Positions 47,565 through 57,372 are shown, counted from the stretch's first letter. The stretch is 64,000 nucleotides of DNA from Bordetella pseudohinzii (GCF_000657795.2 NZ_JHEP02000004.1:1-64000); one strand, 5' to 3'. Made by a program: numbers and translations. Notes: a model not told the origin generated them from the sequence alone.

Positions 47565-48584
47565 CTAGCGCGGTTGCGCGACAGGATAGACGCCTTGCGG
47601 CCGCCACAGCAGGACGGCGACCATCAGGGCGATATTGGAGAAGAGGGCGGCCTTGGGCAGCAGGAAGCCGGTGTAGTTGGCCATCAGGCCGACAAGCAGC
47701 GCGCCGATGAGACAGCCGGCCGTCGATCCCAGGCCGCCTATCATGATGACGATGAAGATCAGCACATTGACCTGGGCGCCGAGCTGAGGCACCACGGATT
47801 GCTGGTACAGGCCCCAGAGCACGCCGCCCAGTCCGGCCAGCATGGAGCCGGCGACAAACACGGCCACGAAGAGATGCCGGATGCGGTAGCCCAGGCTTTC
47901 GACCATTTCGCGGTCTTCCACGCCGGCGCGTATCAGCAGTCCGAGCTTGCTGCGGTTGAGCACCCAGAGCAGCAGGCCCAGCACGATGAGGCCGACCACC
48001 AAGGCCAGCAGGCGGAATTTCTCGATGGCGGCATCGCCCACAAGCAGGGCGCCGCGCAAGGCCTCGGGCAGGGCGAGCGCGATGGTCTGCGGACCCCAGA
48101 TCATTTTTATGAGCTCCTCGCCGATGATCATGCCGCCCATGGTGATGAGGATCTGCTTCAGATGCTGTCCATACACCGGGCGCACGATCACGCGCTCGAA
48201 CACCGCGCCTATCGCGCCGGCCACCAGCATGCCGACGATCATGGCCGGCAGGATGGCGCCCAGGTTGGCCAGCAGGCTGGGGTTGTTTGTCCAGCCGCCC
48301 ATCAGCGACAGCACCGTGGTCGCCATATAGGCGCCGATGGCAATGAACAGGCCGTGGCCGAAATTGAGCACGTCCATCAGGCCGAAGACCAGGGTCATGC
48401 CGGAGGCGACGATGAAGATGATCATGCCCATGGCCAGGCCGGCCACGGTGAGCGTGAGCCAGGTCGACCAGGAGCCCACCAGGGGCAGGGCCAGCAGGGC
48501 CAGGCCCACTACCAGCAGGACAGGCAGATAATCGCGGCGCGCGGCAGGCAGGCTGGCGTCGGCGGCGGAAAGCGCGGCATTCAT
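47565..48584 (-). CDS. Branched-chain amino acid ABC transporter permease (LivH type)
   Basis: This 339-aa integral membrane protein shows GMTLVFGLMDVLNFGHGLFI, the classical LivH motif, and GVEDREMVESLGYRIRHLFV as the coupling loop. It overlaps livF by 4 nt. It forms the heterodimeric channel with the LivM-type protein. Confidence 0.88.
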   Translation of the reverse strand: MNAALSAADASLPAARRDYLPVLLVVGLALLALPLVGSWSTWLTLTVAGLAMGMIIFIVASGMTLVFGLMDVLNFGHGLFIAIGAYMATTVLSLMGGWTNNPSLLANLGAILPAMIVGMLVAGAIGAVFERVIVRPVYGQHLKQILITMGGMIIGEELIKMIWGPQTIALALPEALRGALLVGDAAIEKFRLLALVVGLIVLGLLLWVLNRSKLGLLIRAGVEDREMVESLGYRIRHLFVAVFVAGSMLAGLGGVLWGLYQQSVVPQLGAQVNVLIFIVIMIGGLGSTAGCLIGALLVGLMANYTGFLLPKAALFSNIALMVAVLLWRPQGVYPVAQPR

Positions 48585-49315
48585 TGGTGACTCCCCAGGG
48601 ACAGGCCCAGCAGGCGTTGTTGCAGGGCGTCGTCGTCGGCCAGCTCGGCCATGCCGCCGGCGTGCACGACACGTCCGTCGTCCATGACGGCGACGTGGTC
48701 GCCCAGCTGGCGGGCGAAGCCGAAATTCTGTTCGACCAGCAATATGGTCGTGCCGCCGCGCTTGAGTTCGACAAAGGCGGCGATCATGTTCTGCACGATG
48801 GCCGGCGCCAGGCCCTTGCTGGGCTCATCGACGATAAGCAGCCGCCTGGGCTCGATGATGGCGCGCGCCACGGCCAGCATCTGTTTTTGGCCGCCGGACA
48901 GGTTGCCGGCCGGGTAAAGCCAGAACTTGCGCAGGGCTGGAAAGAATCCGAATATCCATTCCAGCCGGGTGCTGTCCAGGTCCCTGGCGTGACGCGCCTG
49001 GCGGGCGGCCAGCAGGAGGTTTTCCTTGACCGACAGCCCCGCGAAGATGCCCATGTTTTCGGGCACATAGGCGATGCCGCGGCGCGCCATGTCGGCCGGC
49101 AGGGCCTTGACCGGGCTGCCCGCGAAATCCAGCGCGCCCTGCGAGGCCCGCCACAAGCCCATGATGGTGCGCAGTGTCGTCGTCTTGCCGGCGCCATTGC
49201 GGCCCAGCAGCATGGTGACGGCGCCCTCGGGGACATCCAGGTCCACGCCATGCAGGATGTGATAGGCGCCGATATGCGTGTGCACATCGCGCAGTCGCAG
49301 CAGCGGCGTCGTCAT
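48581..49315 (-). CDS. ABC transporter ATP-binding protein (LivF type)
   Basis: This 244-aa ATPase has Walker A LGRNGAGKTT, signature LSGGQKQMLAVARAI and Walker B RLLIVDEPSKGLAP. It starts MTTPLLRLRDVHTHIGAYHI and overlaps both neighbours by 4 nt, indicating coupled translation. It pairs with the LivG-type ATPase. Confidence 0.9.
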   Translation of the reverse strand: MTTPLLRLRDVHTHIGAYHILHGVDLDVPEGAVTMLLGRNGAGKTTTLRTIMGLWRASQGALDFAGSPVKALPADMARRGIAYVPENMGIFAGLSVKENLLLAARQARHARDLDSTRLEWIFGFFPALRKFWLYPAGNLSGGQKQMLAVARAIIEPRRLLIVDEPSKGLAPAIVQNMIAAFVELKRGGTTILLVEQNFGFARQLGDHVAVMDDGRVVHAGGMAELADDDALQQRLLGLSLGSHQ

Positions 49316-50067
49316 GAGGCGCTTCCCGTTCCCAGATAGGCCTGCTGCACCAGCGGCGAAGCGATGACCTCCGCCGGCGGGCCGTCGGCCATGAGGCGGC
49401 CGTTGTGCAGCACGACGATGCGGTCGGCAAGCTCGCGCACGACGTCCATCTTGTGTTCGACCAGCATGATGATCTTTTCGGGATCGCGCTTGAGCTCGCG
49501 TATCAGGTCAAGCACGACCGGCACTTCGTCCACGCTCATGCCGGCGGTGGGTTCGTCGAACATGAAGACCACCGGGTCCAGCGCCACCAGCATGGCGATT
49601 TCTAGCTTGCGCTGGTCGCCATGCGGCAGGTCGGCGGCGGCCTGGTCGCGCCGGTGTTCGAGCCGGGCGCGCGCCAGCAGCGTGTCGGCGCGCTCGATCA
49701 GCGCCCGGTCATCCTGCCAGCAGCGCCAAAGGCGGAGCCGCCGGGGCCCTTGCGAGCGGGATTGCAGGGCCAGCCTTACGTTCTCATGGACAGACAGCCG
49801 CGGGAACAGCTGGGTCAGCTGGAAGGCGCGGCCCAGGCCCGCATGCAGGCGCGCGGCCACGCCCAGGCGGGTCAGGTCCCGCCCGCCCAGCCGCACGGAT
49901 CCCGCGCTGGCGCGCAACTGCCCCGATATGAGGTTGAAGTAAGTGGTCTTGCCGGCGCCGTTGGGGCCGACGATGGCCGTGAGCGTGCCCGGCGCATAGC
50001 GCGCGCTGACGTCCTCGACGGCCGTATGGCCGCCGAACCGGATGGTGAGCGAACAAGTCTCCAGCAT
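49312..50067 (-). CDS. ABC transporter ATP-binding protein (LivG type)
   Basis: This 251-aa ATPase has Walker A VGPNGAGKTTYFNLISG, signature LPHGDQRKLEIAM and Walker B PVVFMFDEPTAGMS. The Met at 50067 (MLETCSLTIRFGG) is preferred because it starts 4 nt after the binding-protein stop; an upstream in-frame Met at 50097 lies inside the binding-protein gene. Confidence 0.9.
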   Translation of the reverse strand: MLETCSLTIRFGGHTAVEDVSARYAPGTLTAIVGPNGAGKTTYFNLISGQLRASAGSVRLGGRDLTRLGVAARLHAGLGRAFQLTQLFPRLSVHENVRLALQSRSQGPRRLRLWRCWQDDRALIERADTLLARARLEHRRDQAAADLPHGDQRKLEIAMLVALDPVVFMFDEPTAGMSVDEVPVVLDLIRELKRDPEKIIMLVEHKMDVVRELADRIVVLHNGRLMADGPPAEVIASPLVQQAYLGTGSAS

Positions 50068-50071
50068 GCCG

Positions 50072-51244
50072 TCAGCGCTTGTTGAGGATGGGCACATCCA
50101 TCTGATCGGGTGTGATTTCGCGCACCAGATCCTGCACGGCCCAGGGCACGGCCGGATCGTTCTTGATGCGGAAGTGGTACATCGACTGCATGGCTTGGTG
50201 ATCCTGCGGGCGGAAGCTCATCTTGCCCTTGGGCGTGTCGAAGCTCATGCCTTCCATGGCCTTGATGAGCGTGTCGGTGGCCGAATTGCCCTGGGTTTTC
50301 TTCAAGGCCTCGACGATGGCGATGCCGGCCGACATGCCGCCGGCGGTGAAGAAATCGGGCGGTTGGCCAAAGCGTTTCTGGTGTTCGGCGACCAGCCAGT
50401 CATTGATGGGGTTCTTGGGTATGCCGTAGTAATAGTAGGTGGCGCCCTCCATGCCGGCCAGGTTCTTCAGCGGCGTCATGGCGGCCAGGGTGTTGCCGCC
50501 AGTGGCGATCTCGATCCCATAGCGCTTGGGATCGAGATCGGCGATCTTGAAGGGATTGCCCGCGCCGGCCCAGAGGATGAAGATGATCTTGCGGCCCGGC
50601 TTGTCCTTGAGCGCATCGAACAGGCGCTGCGCGCCGCCGGTGAAATCCGTGGCGTTGGCCGGCAGGTATTCTTCATGCACGATCTTGGCATGCTTGAGCG
50701 CGCCCTTGAAGGCGCGCACGCCGTCGCGCCCGAAGGCGTAGTCCTGGGCCAGCATGCCGATGGATGTGCCTTCCTGGTCGAAGGCCACCGCGTTGGCGAT
50801 GGCGTCCTGGGAAGAGTTGCGGCCCGTGCGGAAGATATAGCGGTTCCATTTTTCGCCGGTGATGGAGTCGGCCACGGCCGGCTCCACGAGCAGGATTTTT
50901 TCGTACTCTTCGGCGATCGGCAGCATGGCCAGCGCCACGCCCGAGGAGGTCGGTCCCACGGCCAGGTCGGCGTTGTCATCGGCATAGGCCGAAGCCAGCT
51001 GCGCGCGCGCGACATCCGGCTTGCCTTGGTTGTCCTTCTCGATCACGCGGATCTTGCGGCCGGCCACCGTCATGCTGCCCTGGGTGGCGTATTCCAGACC
51101 CATCATCAGGCCATTGTGCGTCTGCTTGGCATAGGCTTCCAAGGGACCGGTCTTGTCATAGACATGCGCCACCACCAGGTCGGCGGCGAGGGCGGGGGCG
51201 GCAAGGGCGAAGCTTGTCAGGGCGGCTGCCAGGATGCGTTTCAT
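50072..51244 (-). CDS. ABC transporter substrate-binding protein (LivJ/LivK type)
   Basis: This 390-aa periplasmic protein has a signal peptide (MKRILAAALTSFALAAPALA-A). The type I binding fold is seen in TGPLEAYAKQTHNGLMMGLE, DNADLAVGPTSSGVALAMLP and the lobe-exchange segment FRTGRNSSQDAIANAVAFDQ. Nothing in the sequence fixes the ligand. It overlaps the hydrolase gene by 4 nt, so hydrolase and uptake are co-expressed. Confidence 0.9.
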   Translation of the reverse strand: MKRILAAALTSFALAAPALAADLVVAHVYDKTGPLEAYAKQTHNGLMMGLEYATQGSMTVAGRKIRVIEKDNQGKPDVARAQLASAYADDNADLAVGPTSSGVALAMLPIAEEYEKILLVEPAVADSITGEKWNRYIFRTGRNSSQDAIANAVAFDQEGTSIGMLAQDYAFGRDGVRAFKGALKHAKIVHEEYLPANATDFTGGAQRLFDALKDKPGRKIIFILWAGAGNPFKIADLDPKRYGIEIATGGNTLAAMTPLKNLAGMEGATYYYYGIPKNPINDWLVAEHQKRFGQPPDFFTAGGMSAGIAIVEALKKTQGNSATDTLIKAMEGMSFDTPKGKMSFRPQDHQAMQSMYHFRIKNDPAVPWAVQDLVREITPDQMDVPILNKR

Positions 51245-52110
51245 GCGGATTCTCCTTGGGCCCCATGCTGGGCCAGGAATTGGCGTATGGGTTCGATCTG
51301 CGCGGGGATGTTCAGGCTGGGGGCGTGGCCGCAGCCGGCAAACGTCAGCAGGCGCGCGCGCGGCCCGCGTTCGGTCATGGCCTGGGCGGTGTCTTCGAGC
51401 AGCAGGTCGGATTGCTCGCCGCGCAGCAGCAGCAGCGGCTGCCGGATGCTGTCGTATTCGGCCCAGCGCTCATAATCGTCGGGATGGTGCTCGAACTGGC
51501 CGACGATGGCCGGGTCGTAGTGCAGGGTGACGCGGCCATCGGGCAGGCGCCGCACCGAGGTTTCGGTCATGCGGCGCCATTGCTCGTCGCTCTGCCAGCC
51601 ATAGGGCTTGTAGGCGCCGCGCAGCCAGTCCTCCAGCGCCGTCACCGTGTCGAAGGCCGGCGGCTTGCCCGTATAGGCCTGGATGCGCATCATGGCCGGA
51701 CGCGGCAGGGTGGGCCCGATGTCGTTGATCACCAGCTGAGTGAGGCGGTCGCGCAGGCGCGTGGCGGCGGCCAGCATGCCGATGGCGCCGCCCATCGAGG
51801 TTCCCACCCAGGCGGCGCGGCCGATGCCCAGGCCATCGAGCAGGTCCTCGGCCAGGCGGACATAGAAAGACAGCTGGTATTCCTGGCGCGGCGCGGGGCT
51901 CCATTGCGACAGGCCGCGGCCCAGGGTGTCGGGGCAAATGACGCGCCAATCGGCGCTCAAGGCCCGGGCCAGGTCGTCAAAGTCGCGGCCGGTGCGCGCC
52001 AGGCCATGCCACAGGACGATGGCGGGCGATTCGGGCTGTCCCCATTCGACGTAATGCAGTTCGCGGCCCTGCGCGCCCAGATAGCGCGAGGCCGGCTGGT
52101 TTACCGCCAT
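51241..52110 (-). CDS. Alpha/beta hydrolase
   Basis: This 289-aa cytoplasmic hydrolase has the oxyanion motif LWHGLART, nucleophile S105 in WVGTSMGGAIG, a probable acid in RGEQSDLL and catalytic His in FAGCGHAPSL. The start at 52110 has a GGGAGGAG ribosome binding site; the frame is open further upstream without one. It is the first gene of the liv-type operon. It may hydrolyse an ester or lactone imported by, or feeding, the same transporter (inferred). Confidence 0.85.
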   Translation of the reverse strand: MAVNQPASRYLGAQGRELHYVEWGQPESPAIVLWHGLARTGRDFDDLARALSADWRVICPDTLGRGLSQWSPAPRQEYQLSFYVRLAEDLLDGLGIGRAAWVGTSMGGAIGMLAAATRLRDRLTQLVINDIGPTLPRPAMMRIQAYTGKPPAFDTVTALEDWLRGAYKPYGWQSDEQWRRMTETSVRRLPDGRVTLHYDPAIVGQFEHHPDDYERWAEYDSIRQPLLLLRGEQSDLLLEDTAQAMTERGPRARLLTFAGCGHAPSLNIPAQIEPIRQFLAQHGAQGESA

Positions 52111-52262
52111 GTCTCCTCCCGGATTTCCCAGGTTGTTCTCTATTGGGCCCGAATATAGACTTGTCGGCGCGGCCCGGACAATGCGCCGCGGCCCGCAAAG
52201 AGGCACAGTCAAGAGAATGTGGACGCTCAGTCAAATCCCGGGCGTGCCTGGAGGCAGACACC
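52111..52262. promoter_or_regulatory. Divergent control region hydrolase / AraC regulator
   Basis: This 152-bp gap between divergent genes is the likely place for AraC-family operators controlling the hydrolase-transporter operon. No clear direct repeats were picked out by eye. Confidence 0.4.
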
Positions 52263-53234
52263 ATGGTTGATACGCGATTCGCCACGACGCAGGTTGAGGC
52301 GCGCCGGCAGCTGGACAGCTGGCGCGATGCGCTCGCGCATGCCTTCGGCCCCTTCGAGGTCCATGCCGGCCAGGGGGCCGGCTCCTTCGCCGGCAGCCTG
52401 CGCTACGCGCGCCGGGCCAATCTGCAATTCAATGACCTGCACTACCAGGGGCAGAAACTGGAGCGCACGCGCGGCAACGTCTCGCAGCTGGACGAAGAGT
52501 TCTACACTTTTGGCATGCCGCTGGCCGGCCCCCTGGCCGTCACCCAATCGGGCAGGCATTTCGAAGTCGAGCCCGGCTGTGTCTATCTCATGAACCAGAG
52601 CGCGCCCTATCAGGCCGTGGCGCTGGGCCAGGGCGGCTATCGCAGCCTGAGCATCTCTTTTCCGCGCTCGGCGCTGGCCCAGCGCGCCGCGCGGCTGGAG
52701 TCCTTCTACAAGCTGCGCGTCGATGGCGGCGCGCCCGGCGGGCAGCTGCTCAAAAGCTATCTGGACCATCTGCTGGGCGGCATGGCCGCCTGGAGCGATG
52801 CCGAAGTGGGCGTCCTGGGCGAGCACCTGATCGATCTCATCGTGCTCTTCCTGGTGCAATCGCAGGCCGCCCAAGCCTCGGAGAACGACAGCAGCGTGAC
52901 CCTGGCGCATCGCGAACGGGCCCTGGCCTATATGCGCCGCCATCTGTCGGACACCGCATTGACCCCGGCCCGGGTTGCCCAGGCCTGCGGGCTTTCGGCC
53001 AGCTATCTGCACCGGGTGTTCCAGGCCGCGGGCCTGGGGGTGGAATCGCAGCTTTATGCGCTGCGCCTGGCGCATTGCCAGCGCCTGCTGCGGGATCCGG
53101 CCAACGCCCATCGCTCGATTGCCGAACTGGCCTATCAAAGCGGCTTTGCCCATCCTTCGCATTTCAGCCGCGCGTTCCGCCAGCGTTTCGGCGTGACGGC
53201 GCGCGAGTACCGCGCGGCGGGCGGGCGCGGCTGA
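52263..53234 (+). CDS. AraC-family transcriptional regulator
   Basis: This 323-aa activator has an N-terminal AraC-binding-like beta domain (about residues 30-190) and two C-terminal helix-turn-helix motifs (TPARVAQACGLSASYLHRVF; SIAELAYQSGFAHPSHFSRA followed by FRQRFGVTAREYR). The start at 52263 has GGAGG 8 nt upstream. It is divergent from the hydrolase-ABC operon and convergent with the aldehyde dehydrogenase gene, so it is probably the local regulator. The inducer is unknown. Confidence 0.88.
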   Translation: MVDTRFATTQVEARRQLDSWRDALAHAFGPFEVHAGQGAGSFAGSLRYARRANLQFNDLHYQGQKLERTRGNVSQLDEEFYTFGMPLAGPLAVTQSGRHFEVEPGCVYLMNQSAPYQAVALGQGGYRSLSISFPRSALAQRAARLESFYKLRVDGGAPGGQLLKSYLDHLLGGMAAWSDAEVGVLGEHLIDLIVLFLVQSQAAQASENDSSVTLAHRERALAYMRRHLSDTALTPARVAQACGLSASYLHRVFQAAGLGVESQLYALRLAHCQRLLRDPANAHRSIAELAYQSGFAHPSHFSRAFRQRFGVTAREYRAAGGRG

Positions 53235-53269
53235 TTGTCTCGGCCCGCCCGCCGTGCCCGGGCCGCGGC

Positions 53270-54697
53270 TCAGATCTGGGTGATGTACTTGGTGACGAGG
53301 TAGCCGTCAAAGGTCTCCAGGCCGCCTTCGCTGCCGATGCCGCTGTCCTTGATCCCGCCAAACGGGGTCTCGGCCAGGGCGCTGCCGAAATGGTTGATGT
53401 TGACCATGCCGGCTTCCAGCGCATTGGACACCTTGGTGGCGGTCTTCAGCGACTCCGTGAACACATACGAGGACAGGCCGAAGGGCAGGCTGTTGGCGCG
53501 CTTGATGACCTCGTCGGTATCCTTGAAGCGCACCACCGGGGCCAGGGGGCCGAAGGGCTCTTCGGTCATCAGCATGGCGTGGTCCGGGATATCGGTCACG
53601 ACCGTGGGGCTGAAGAAATAACCCTTGTCCGAAGGCGCTTCGCCGCCCAGCACGACCTTGGCGCCATGCTTGCGGGCATCATCGACGAATTGCTTCATGG
53701 CGGGAACGCGGCGCTCATGGGCAAGCGGGCCCATTTCAACGCCGGCTTCCAGGCCGTTGCCCACCTTGATGCCGGCCAGCACCTCGGTAAAGCGCGCCAG
53801 GAAGGATTCGTAGGCGCCTTCCTGGACATAGAAGCGGGTGGGCGACACGCAGACCTGGCCGGCGTTGCGGACCTTGAAGCGGGCCAGCATCTCGGCGGCG
53901 CGATTGACGTTGGCGTCATCGAAAACCAGCACCGGCGAATGGCCGCCCAGTTCCATGGTGACGCGCTTCATGTGGGCGCCGGCCAGGGCGGCCAGCTGCT
54001 TGCCCACCGGCACCGAACCGGTGAAGGACACCTTGCGCACAATGGGCGAGCGGATGAGGTAGTCGGAAATCCGGGCCGGCTCGCCCCACACGATATTCAG
54101 GCAGCCCTTGGGCAGCCCGGCCTCATGAAAGAGCCGGGCAATGGCCATCACCGCGCTGGGCGAGTCCTCGGGGCCCTTGAGCACCATGGTGCAGCCGGCG
54201 CCCAGCGCCGCGCAGATCTTGCGGATGGCCTGGTTGTACGGGAAGTTCCAGGGCGTGAAGGCGGCGCACACCCCGATGGGTTCGCGCACCACCAACTGGC
54301 GGGCGTCGGGATTGCGCGGCGGCACGACGCGGCCATAGATGCGGCGGCATTCTTCGGCGTGCCAGTCGGCATGCTCGGAGCAGCTGGTCACTTCGCCGAT
54401 GGCCTCGGCCAGGGGCTTGCCCTGGTCCAGCGTCATATTGCGGCCGATTTCCTTGGCCTGCTCGCGCGACAGCGCGCCCACCTTGCGCAGGATGGCCGAG
54501 CGCTCCATTGGCGAGGTGCGCTTCCAGGTTTCAAATGCGCGGGCGGCCGCTTCGAGGGCGCGGTCCAGATCGGTCTGGGTGGCATGGGGCAGCTGGCCCA
54601 GCACTTCGCGCGTGGCCGGATTGACCACATCCTGGGTCTTGCGGCCGTCGCCGCTCAGAAATTCACCATCGATATACAAAGCCAACTGTTCGTACAT
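53270..54697 (-). CDS. NAD(P)-dependent aldehyde dehydrogenase (succinate-semialdehyde dehydrogenase type)
   Basis: This 475-aa ALDH has N151 in FTPWNFPYN, the glycine motif FTGSVPVGK, catalytic base E249 in MELGGHSPV and nucleophile C283 in NAGQVCVSP. The length and [11 protein letters not shown] resemble the GabD and ketoglutarate-semialdehyde group, but substrate cannot be assigned. The start at 54697 ([13 protein letters not shown]) follows the pattern AAGGAAAGACAGGC. It is probably monocistronic. Confidence 0.87.
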   Translation of the reverse strand: MYEQLALYIDGEFLSGDGRKTQDVVNPATREVLGQLPHATQTDLDRALEAAARAFETWKRTSPMERSAILRKVGALSREQAKEIGRNMTLDQGKPLAEAIGEVTSCSEHADWHAEECRRIYGRVVPPRNPDARQLVVREPIGVCAAFTPWNFPYNQAIRKICAALGAGCTMVLKGPEDSPSAVMAIARLFHEAGLPKGCLNIVWGEPARISDYLIRSPIVRKVSFTGSVPVGKQLAALAGAHMKRVTMELGGHSPVLVFDDANVNRAAEMLARFKVRNAGQVCVSPTRFYVQEGAYESFLARFTEVLAGIKVGNGLEAGVEMGPLAHERRVPAMKQFVDDARKHGAKVVLGGEAPSDKGYFFSPTVVTDIPDHAMLMTEEPFGPLAPVVRFKDTDEVIKRANSLPFGLSSYVFTESLKTATKVSNALEAGMVNINHFGSALAETPFGGIKDSGIGSEGGLETFDGYLVTKYITQI

Positions 54698-54987
54698 GCC
54701 TGTCTTTCCTTGGGGAGGAGGGGATTGGGGTGAAGCGCGAGGCGCGTGCCGCGCCCGGTGTGGCGCCAGTCTAAACCAGCTTGGTTCCGTGGGGAGGGGC
54801 CACTCCGGACACAAGAGGGGGATCCAATGCGCGGAGGGCGGGGATAGCCCGTAGACGCGGCGGGGGGCTGATTCGGTATGATCGTTCCCTACTAATACGG
54901 AAATCCAGCGCGTTTGGGCCCATCACTGCCGGCTCCGGCCAGAGCCGGACGATCGGTCAAACCCACTTTGCCAGCCGACCTCAGACC

Positions 54988-55740
54988 GTGCAGCCAGCCA
55001 CCGAGACCAAGCAAAGCCTGTTTTCGAAAATCCTCTTTCGTTTCATCGATTGGCTCCATGTCAGGATCGCCCGGGCCTCCAAGGTCGGGGACCAGCCCAT
55101 CTTCGAGAATCGCCTGTTTCCCTGGGTGCCGGCCCTGGAGGCGCAGACGCCGGCCATCCGCGCCGAGCTGGAACAACTGCTCGCCGAGCGCGACCGCTTG
55201 CCGGCCTTTCACGAAATATCGCCTGATGTGGGCATGATCACCGGCGATGACCAATGGAAGACCTTTGTCTTCATGGGCTATGGCATGCGCTCGGAGCGCA
55301 ACCTGGCGCGCTGCCCGGCCACGGCCCGCGCGCTGCGGGGCATACCCGGGGTCCGTACCGCTTTTTTCTCCATCCTGGAGGCCGGCAAGCGCATCCCGCT
55401 GCACAAAGGGCCGTATAACGGCGTGCTGCGCCTGCACCTGGGCCTGCGGGTGCCCGAGCCGCGCGAACAGTGCTGGATCGAGGTCGACGGCCAGCGCTAC
55501 GCCTGGCGCGAGGGCGAGGCGGTCATTTTTGACGATCTCTACCCCCACCAGGTGCATAACGACACCCAAGGCCTGCGCGCCGTCCTCTTCGTGGATTTCG
55601 AGCGCCCGTGCCGGGCGCCGGTGCGTTGGCTCAACCGCCTGGTGCTGGCCGCCGCGCCCATGAGCGATGAGATCCGGCGCGGCAAAGCCAACCACGATGC
55701 CTGGGAAAAAGCCTATTACGACAAAAACGGGGCCGGTTAA
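54988..55740 (+). CDS. Aspartyl/asparaginyl beta-hydroxylase family protein (LpxO-like)
   Basis: The product has about 250 aa. FENRLFPWVPALEAQTPAIR and the double-stranded beta-helix core match the Fe(II)/2-oxoglutarate hydroxylase family that includes LpxO, which hydroxylates the secondary myristate of lipid A. Candidate iron ligands are the His in IPLHKGPYNG and in LYPHQVHNDT. No in-frame ATG exists near the 5' end. GTG at 54988 is the best start, but there is no good ribosome binding site; the frame stays open to 54781. Lipid A as substrate is inferred. The N-terminal helix (SLFSKILFRFIDWL) may associate with the membrane. Confidence 0.75.
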   Translation: MQPATETKQSLFSKILFRFIDWLHVRIARASKVGDQPIFENRLFPWVPALEAQTPAIRAELEQLLAERDRLPAFHEISPDVGMITGDDQWKTFVFMGYGMRSERNLARCPATARALRGIPGVRTAFFSILEAGKRIPLHKGPYNGVLRLHLGLRVPEPREQCWIEVDGQRYAWREGEAVIFDDLYPHQVHNDTQGLRAVLFVDFERPCRAPVRWLNRLVLAAAPMSDEIRRGKANHDAWEKAYYDKNGAG

Positions 55741-56108
55741 GGCGCGTGCAGAATGTTGCGCGGCAAGGACAAGCCCTTGTTTTTTCGCCCAAAAGCGGCT
55801 TGCTTTACCTCGCGGGCTGGGATAGAATAAACAGCTTTCCCAAATTGTTAGTTGGGTTGGCCCAGGCCATAGCCGCAGTGCGATCTTAAGGTTGCGCCGC
55901 GCAAAACGGATCCCAGGGATTAGTCCCGGGGGAAAGATAGGCTTGGCGCCGGTTTGACTGACTTGCGGGAAATCCCCAGCAGGATTTCAACCCAGGGTCG
56001 TTGCCGCCAGCAGGCGGCGCGGACCTGACGGGACCAAAACTGGCAGGAAATGCGGGCCTATCCAACCGGGAAGGACGTGTTTTCAGTTAAGTTGGAACAG
56101 GAAAAATC
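55741..56108 (+). other. 368-bp intergenic region upstream of rplN (spc operon promoter and leader)
   Basis: No gene was recognised. It contains a good sigma-70 promoter (55800-55828) and about 270 nt of untranslated leader. ATCCCAGGGA-like and GGGATT/CCCGGG-type short repeats occur near 55911-55931, suggesting leader structure. No match to a known leader family is claimed. Confidence 0.55.
55800..55828 (+). promoter_or_regulatory. Promoter of the spc operon
   Basis: TTGCTT (55800-55805), an exact 17-bp spacer and TAGAAT (55823-55828, five of six matches). It supplies rplN and following genes, which the island has cut off from the S10 operon. Confidence 0.65.
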
Positions 56109-56477
56109 ATGATCCAAATGCAGACCACGCTGGACGTGGCCGATAACACTGGTGCGCGTGCTGTCATGTGCATCAAGGTGCTCGGTGGCTCCAAGCGCCG
56201 CTATGCCGGTATCGGCGACATCATCAAGGTGAGCGTCAAAGATGCGGCCCCGCGCGGGCGCGTCAAGAAAGGCGAAATCTACAACGCTGTGGTGGTTCGT
56301 ACCGCCAAGGGCGTGCGCCGCAAAGACGGTTCGCTGATTCGTTTCGGTGGCAATGCCGCCGTGTTGCTCAATGCCAAGCTGGAGCCCATCGGCACCCGCA
56401 TCTTCGGACCCGTTACGCGCGAACTGCGTACCGAGAAGTTCATGAAGATCGTGTCGCTGGCCCCGGAAGTGCTGTAA
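56109..56477 (+). CDS. rplN: 50S ribosomal protein L14
   Basis: This 122-aa bridge protein at the subunit interface has the conserved start [20 protein letters not shown] and [20 protein letters not shown]. It is the first gene of the spc operon here. Confidence 0.98.
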   Translation: MIQMQTTLDVADNTGARAVMCIKVLGGSKRRYAGIGDIIKVSVKDAAPRGRVKKGEIYNAVVVRTAKGVRRKDGSLIRFGGNAAVLLNAKLEPIGTRIFGPVTRELRTEKFMKIVSLAPEVL

Positions 56478-56487
56478 GGAGCCCACG

Positions 56488-56808
56488 ATGAACAACATCC
56501 GTAAAGGCGACGAAGTCATCGTTCTGACCGGCCGCGACAAGAAGCGTCGCGGCGTTGTGCTGGCCCGCGTTGACGCCGACCACGTGCTGGTCGAAGGCGT
56601 GAACGTCGTGAAGAAGCACATGAAGGCCAACCCCATGGCCAACAACCCCGGCGGCATCGTCGAAAAGACGCTCCCGATCCATATCTCGAACGTGGCGCTC
56701 TTCAACCCCGCCACCGGCAAGGCCGATCGCGTGGGTATCAAGGAAGAGGACGGCCGCAAGGTTCGTGTGTTCCGTTCCAATGGTGCCGTCGTCGGCGCCA
56801 AGGCGTAA
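56488..56808 (+). CDS. rplX: 50S ribosomal protein L24
   Basis: This 106-aa assembly initiator has a KOW motif at the N-terminus ([20 protein letters not shown]) and the [17 protein letters not shown] core. It follows rplN after 10 nt. Confidence 0.97.
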   Translation: MNNIRKGDEVIVLTGRDKKRRGVVLARVDADHVLVEGVNVVKKHMKANPMANNPGGIVEKTLPIHISNVALFNPATGKADRVGIKEEDGRKVRVFRSNGAVVGAKA

Positions 56809-56820
56809 GGGGCGAAAGAC

Positions 56821-57360
56821 ATGTCTCGTTTGCAAGATTTCTACAAGAGCAAGGTCGCTGCCGACCTGCAGGCCAAGTTTGGCTACAAAAGCGTGATGGA
56901 AGTCCCCCGCATCACCAAGATCACCCTGAACATGGGTGTCTCGGAAGCCGTGGCGGACAAGAAGGTCATCGAGCATGCCGTCTCGGACCTGACCAAGATC
57001 GCCGGTCAAAAGCCCGTCATCACCAAGACGCGCAAAGCTATCGCGGGTTTCAAGATCCGTGAAAACTACCCGATCGGTTGCATGGTCACGCTGCGCGGCC
57101 AGCGCATGTACGAATTCCTGGATCGCCTGGTTGCGGTCGCGCTGCCGCGCGTGCGTGACTTCCGCGGCATCTCGGGTCGTGCTTTCGACGGCCGTGGCAA
57201 CTACAACATCGGGGTGAAAGAGCAGATCATTTTCCCCGAAATCGAGTACGACAAGATCGACGCGCTGCGTGGGCTGAACATCAGCATCACCACCACCGCC
57301 AAGACCGACGAAGAAGCCAAGGCGCTCCTGACCGCCTTCAGCTTCCCGTTCCGCAACTAA
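56821..57360 (+). CDS. rplE: 50S ribosomal protein L5
   Basis: This 179-aa 5S rRNA-binding protein of the central protuberance shows [20 protein letters not shown] and [20 protein letters not shown]. Length and motifs are canonical. Confidence 0.98.
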   Translation: MSRLQDFYKSKVAADLQAKFGYKSVMEVPRITKITLNMGVSEAVADKKVIEHAVSDLTKIAGQKPVITKTRKAIAGFKIRENYPIGCMVTLRGQRMYEFLDRLVAVALPRVRDFRGISGRAFDGRGNYNIGVKEQIIFPEIEYDKIDALRGLNISITTTAKTDEEAKALLTAFSFPFRN

Positions 57361-57372
57361 GGGGCTGATGAC

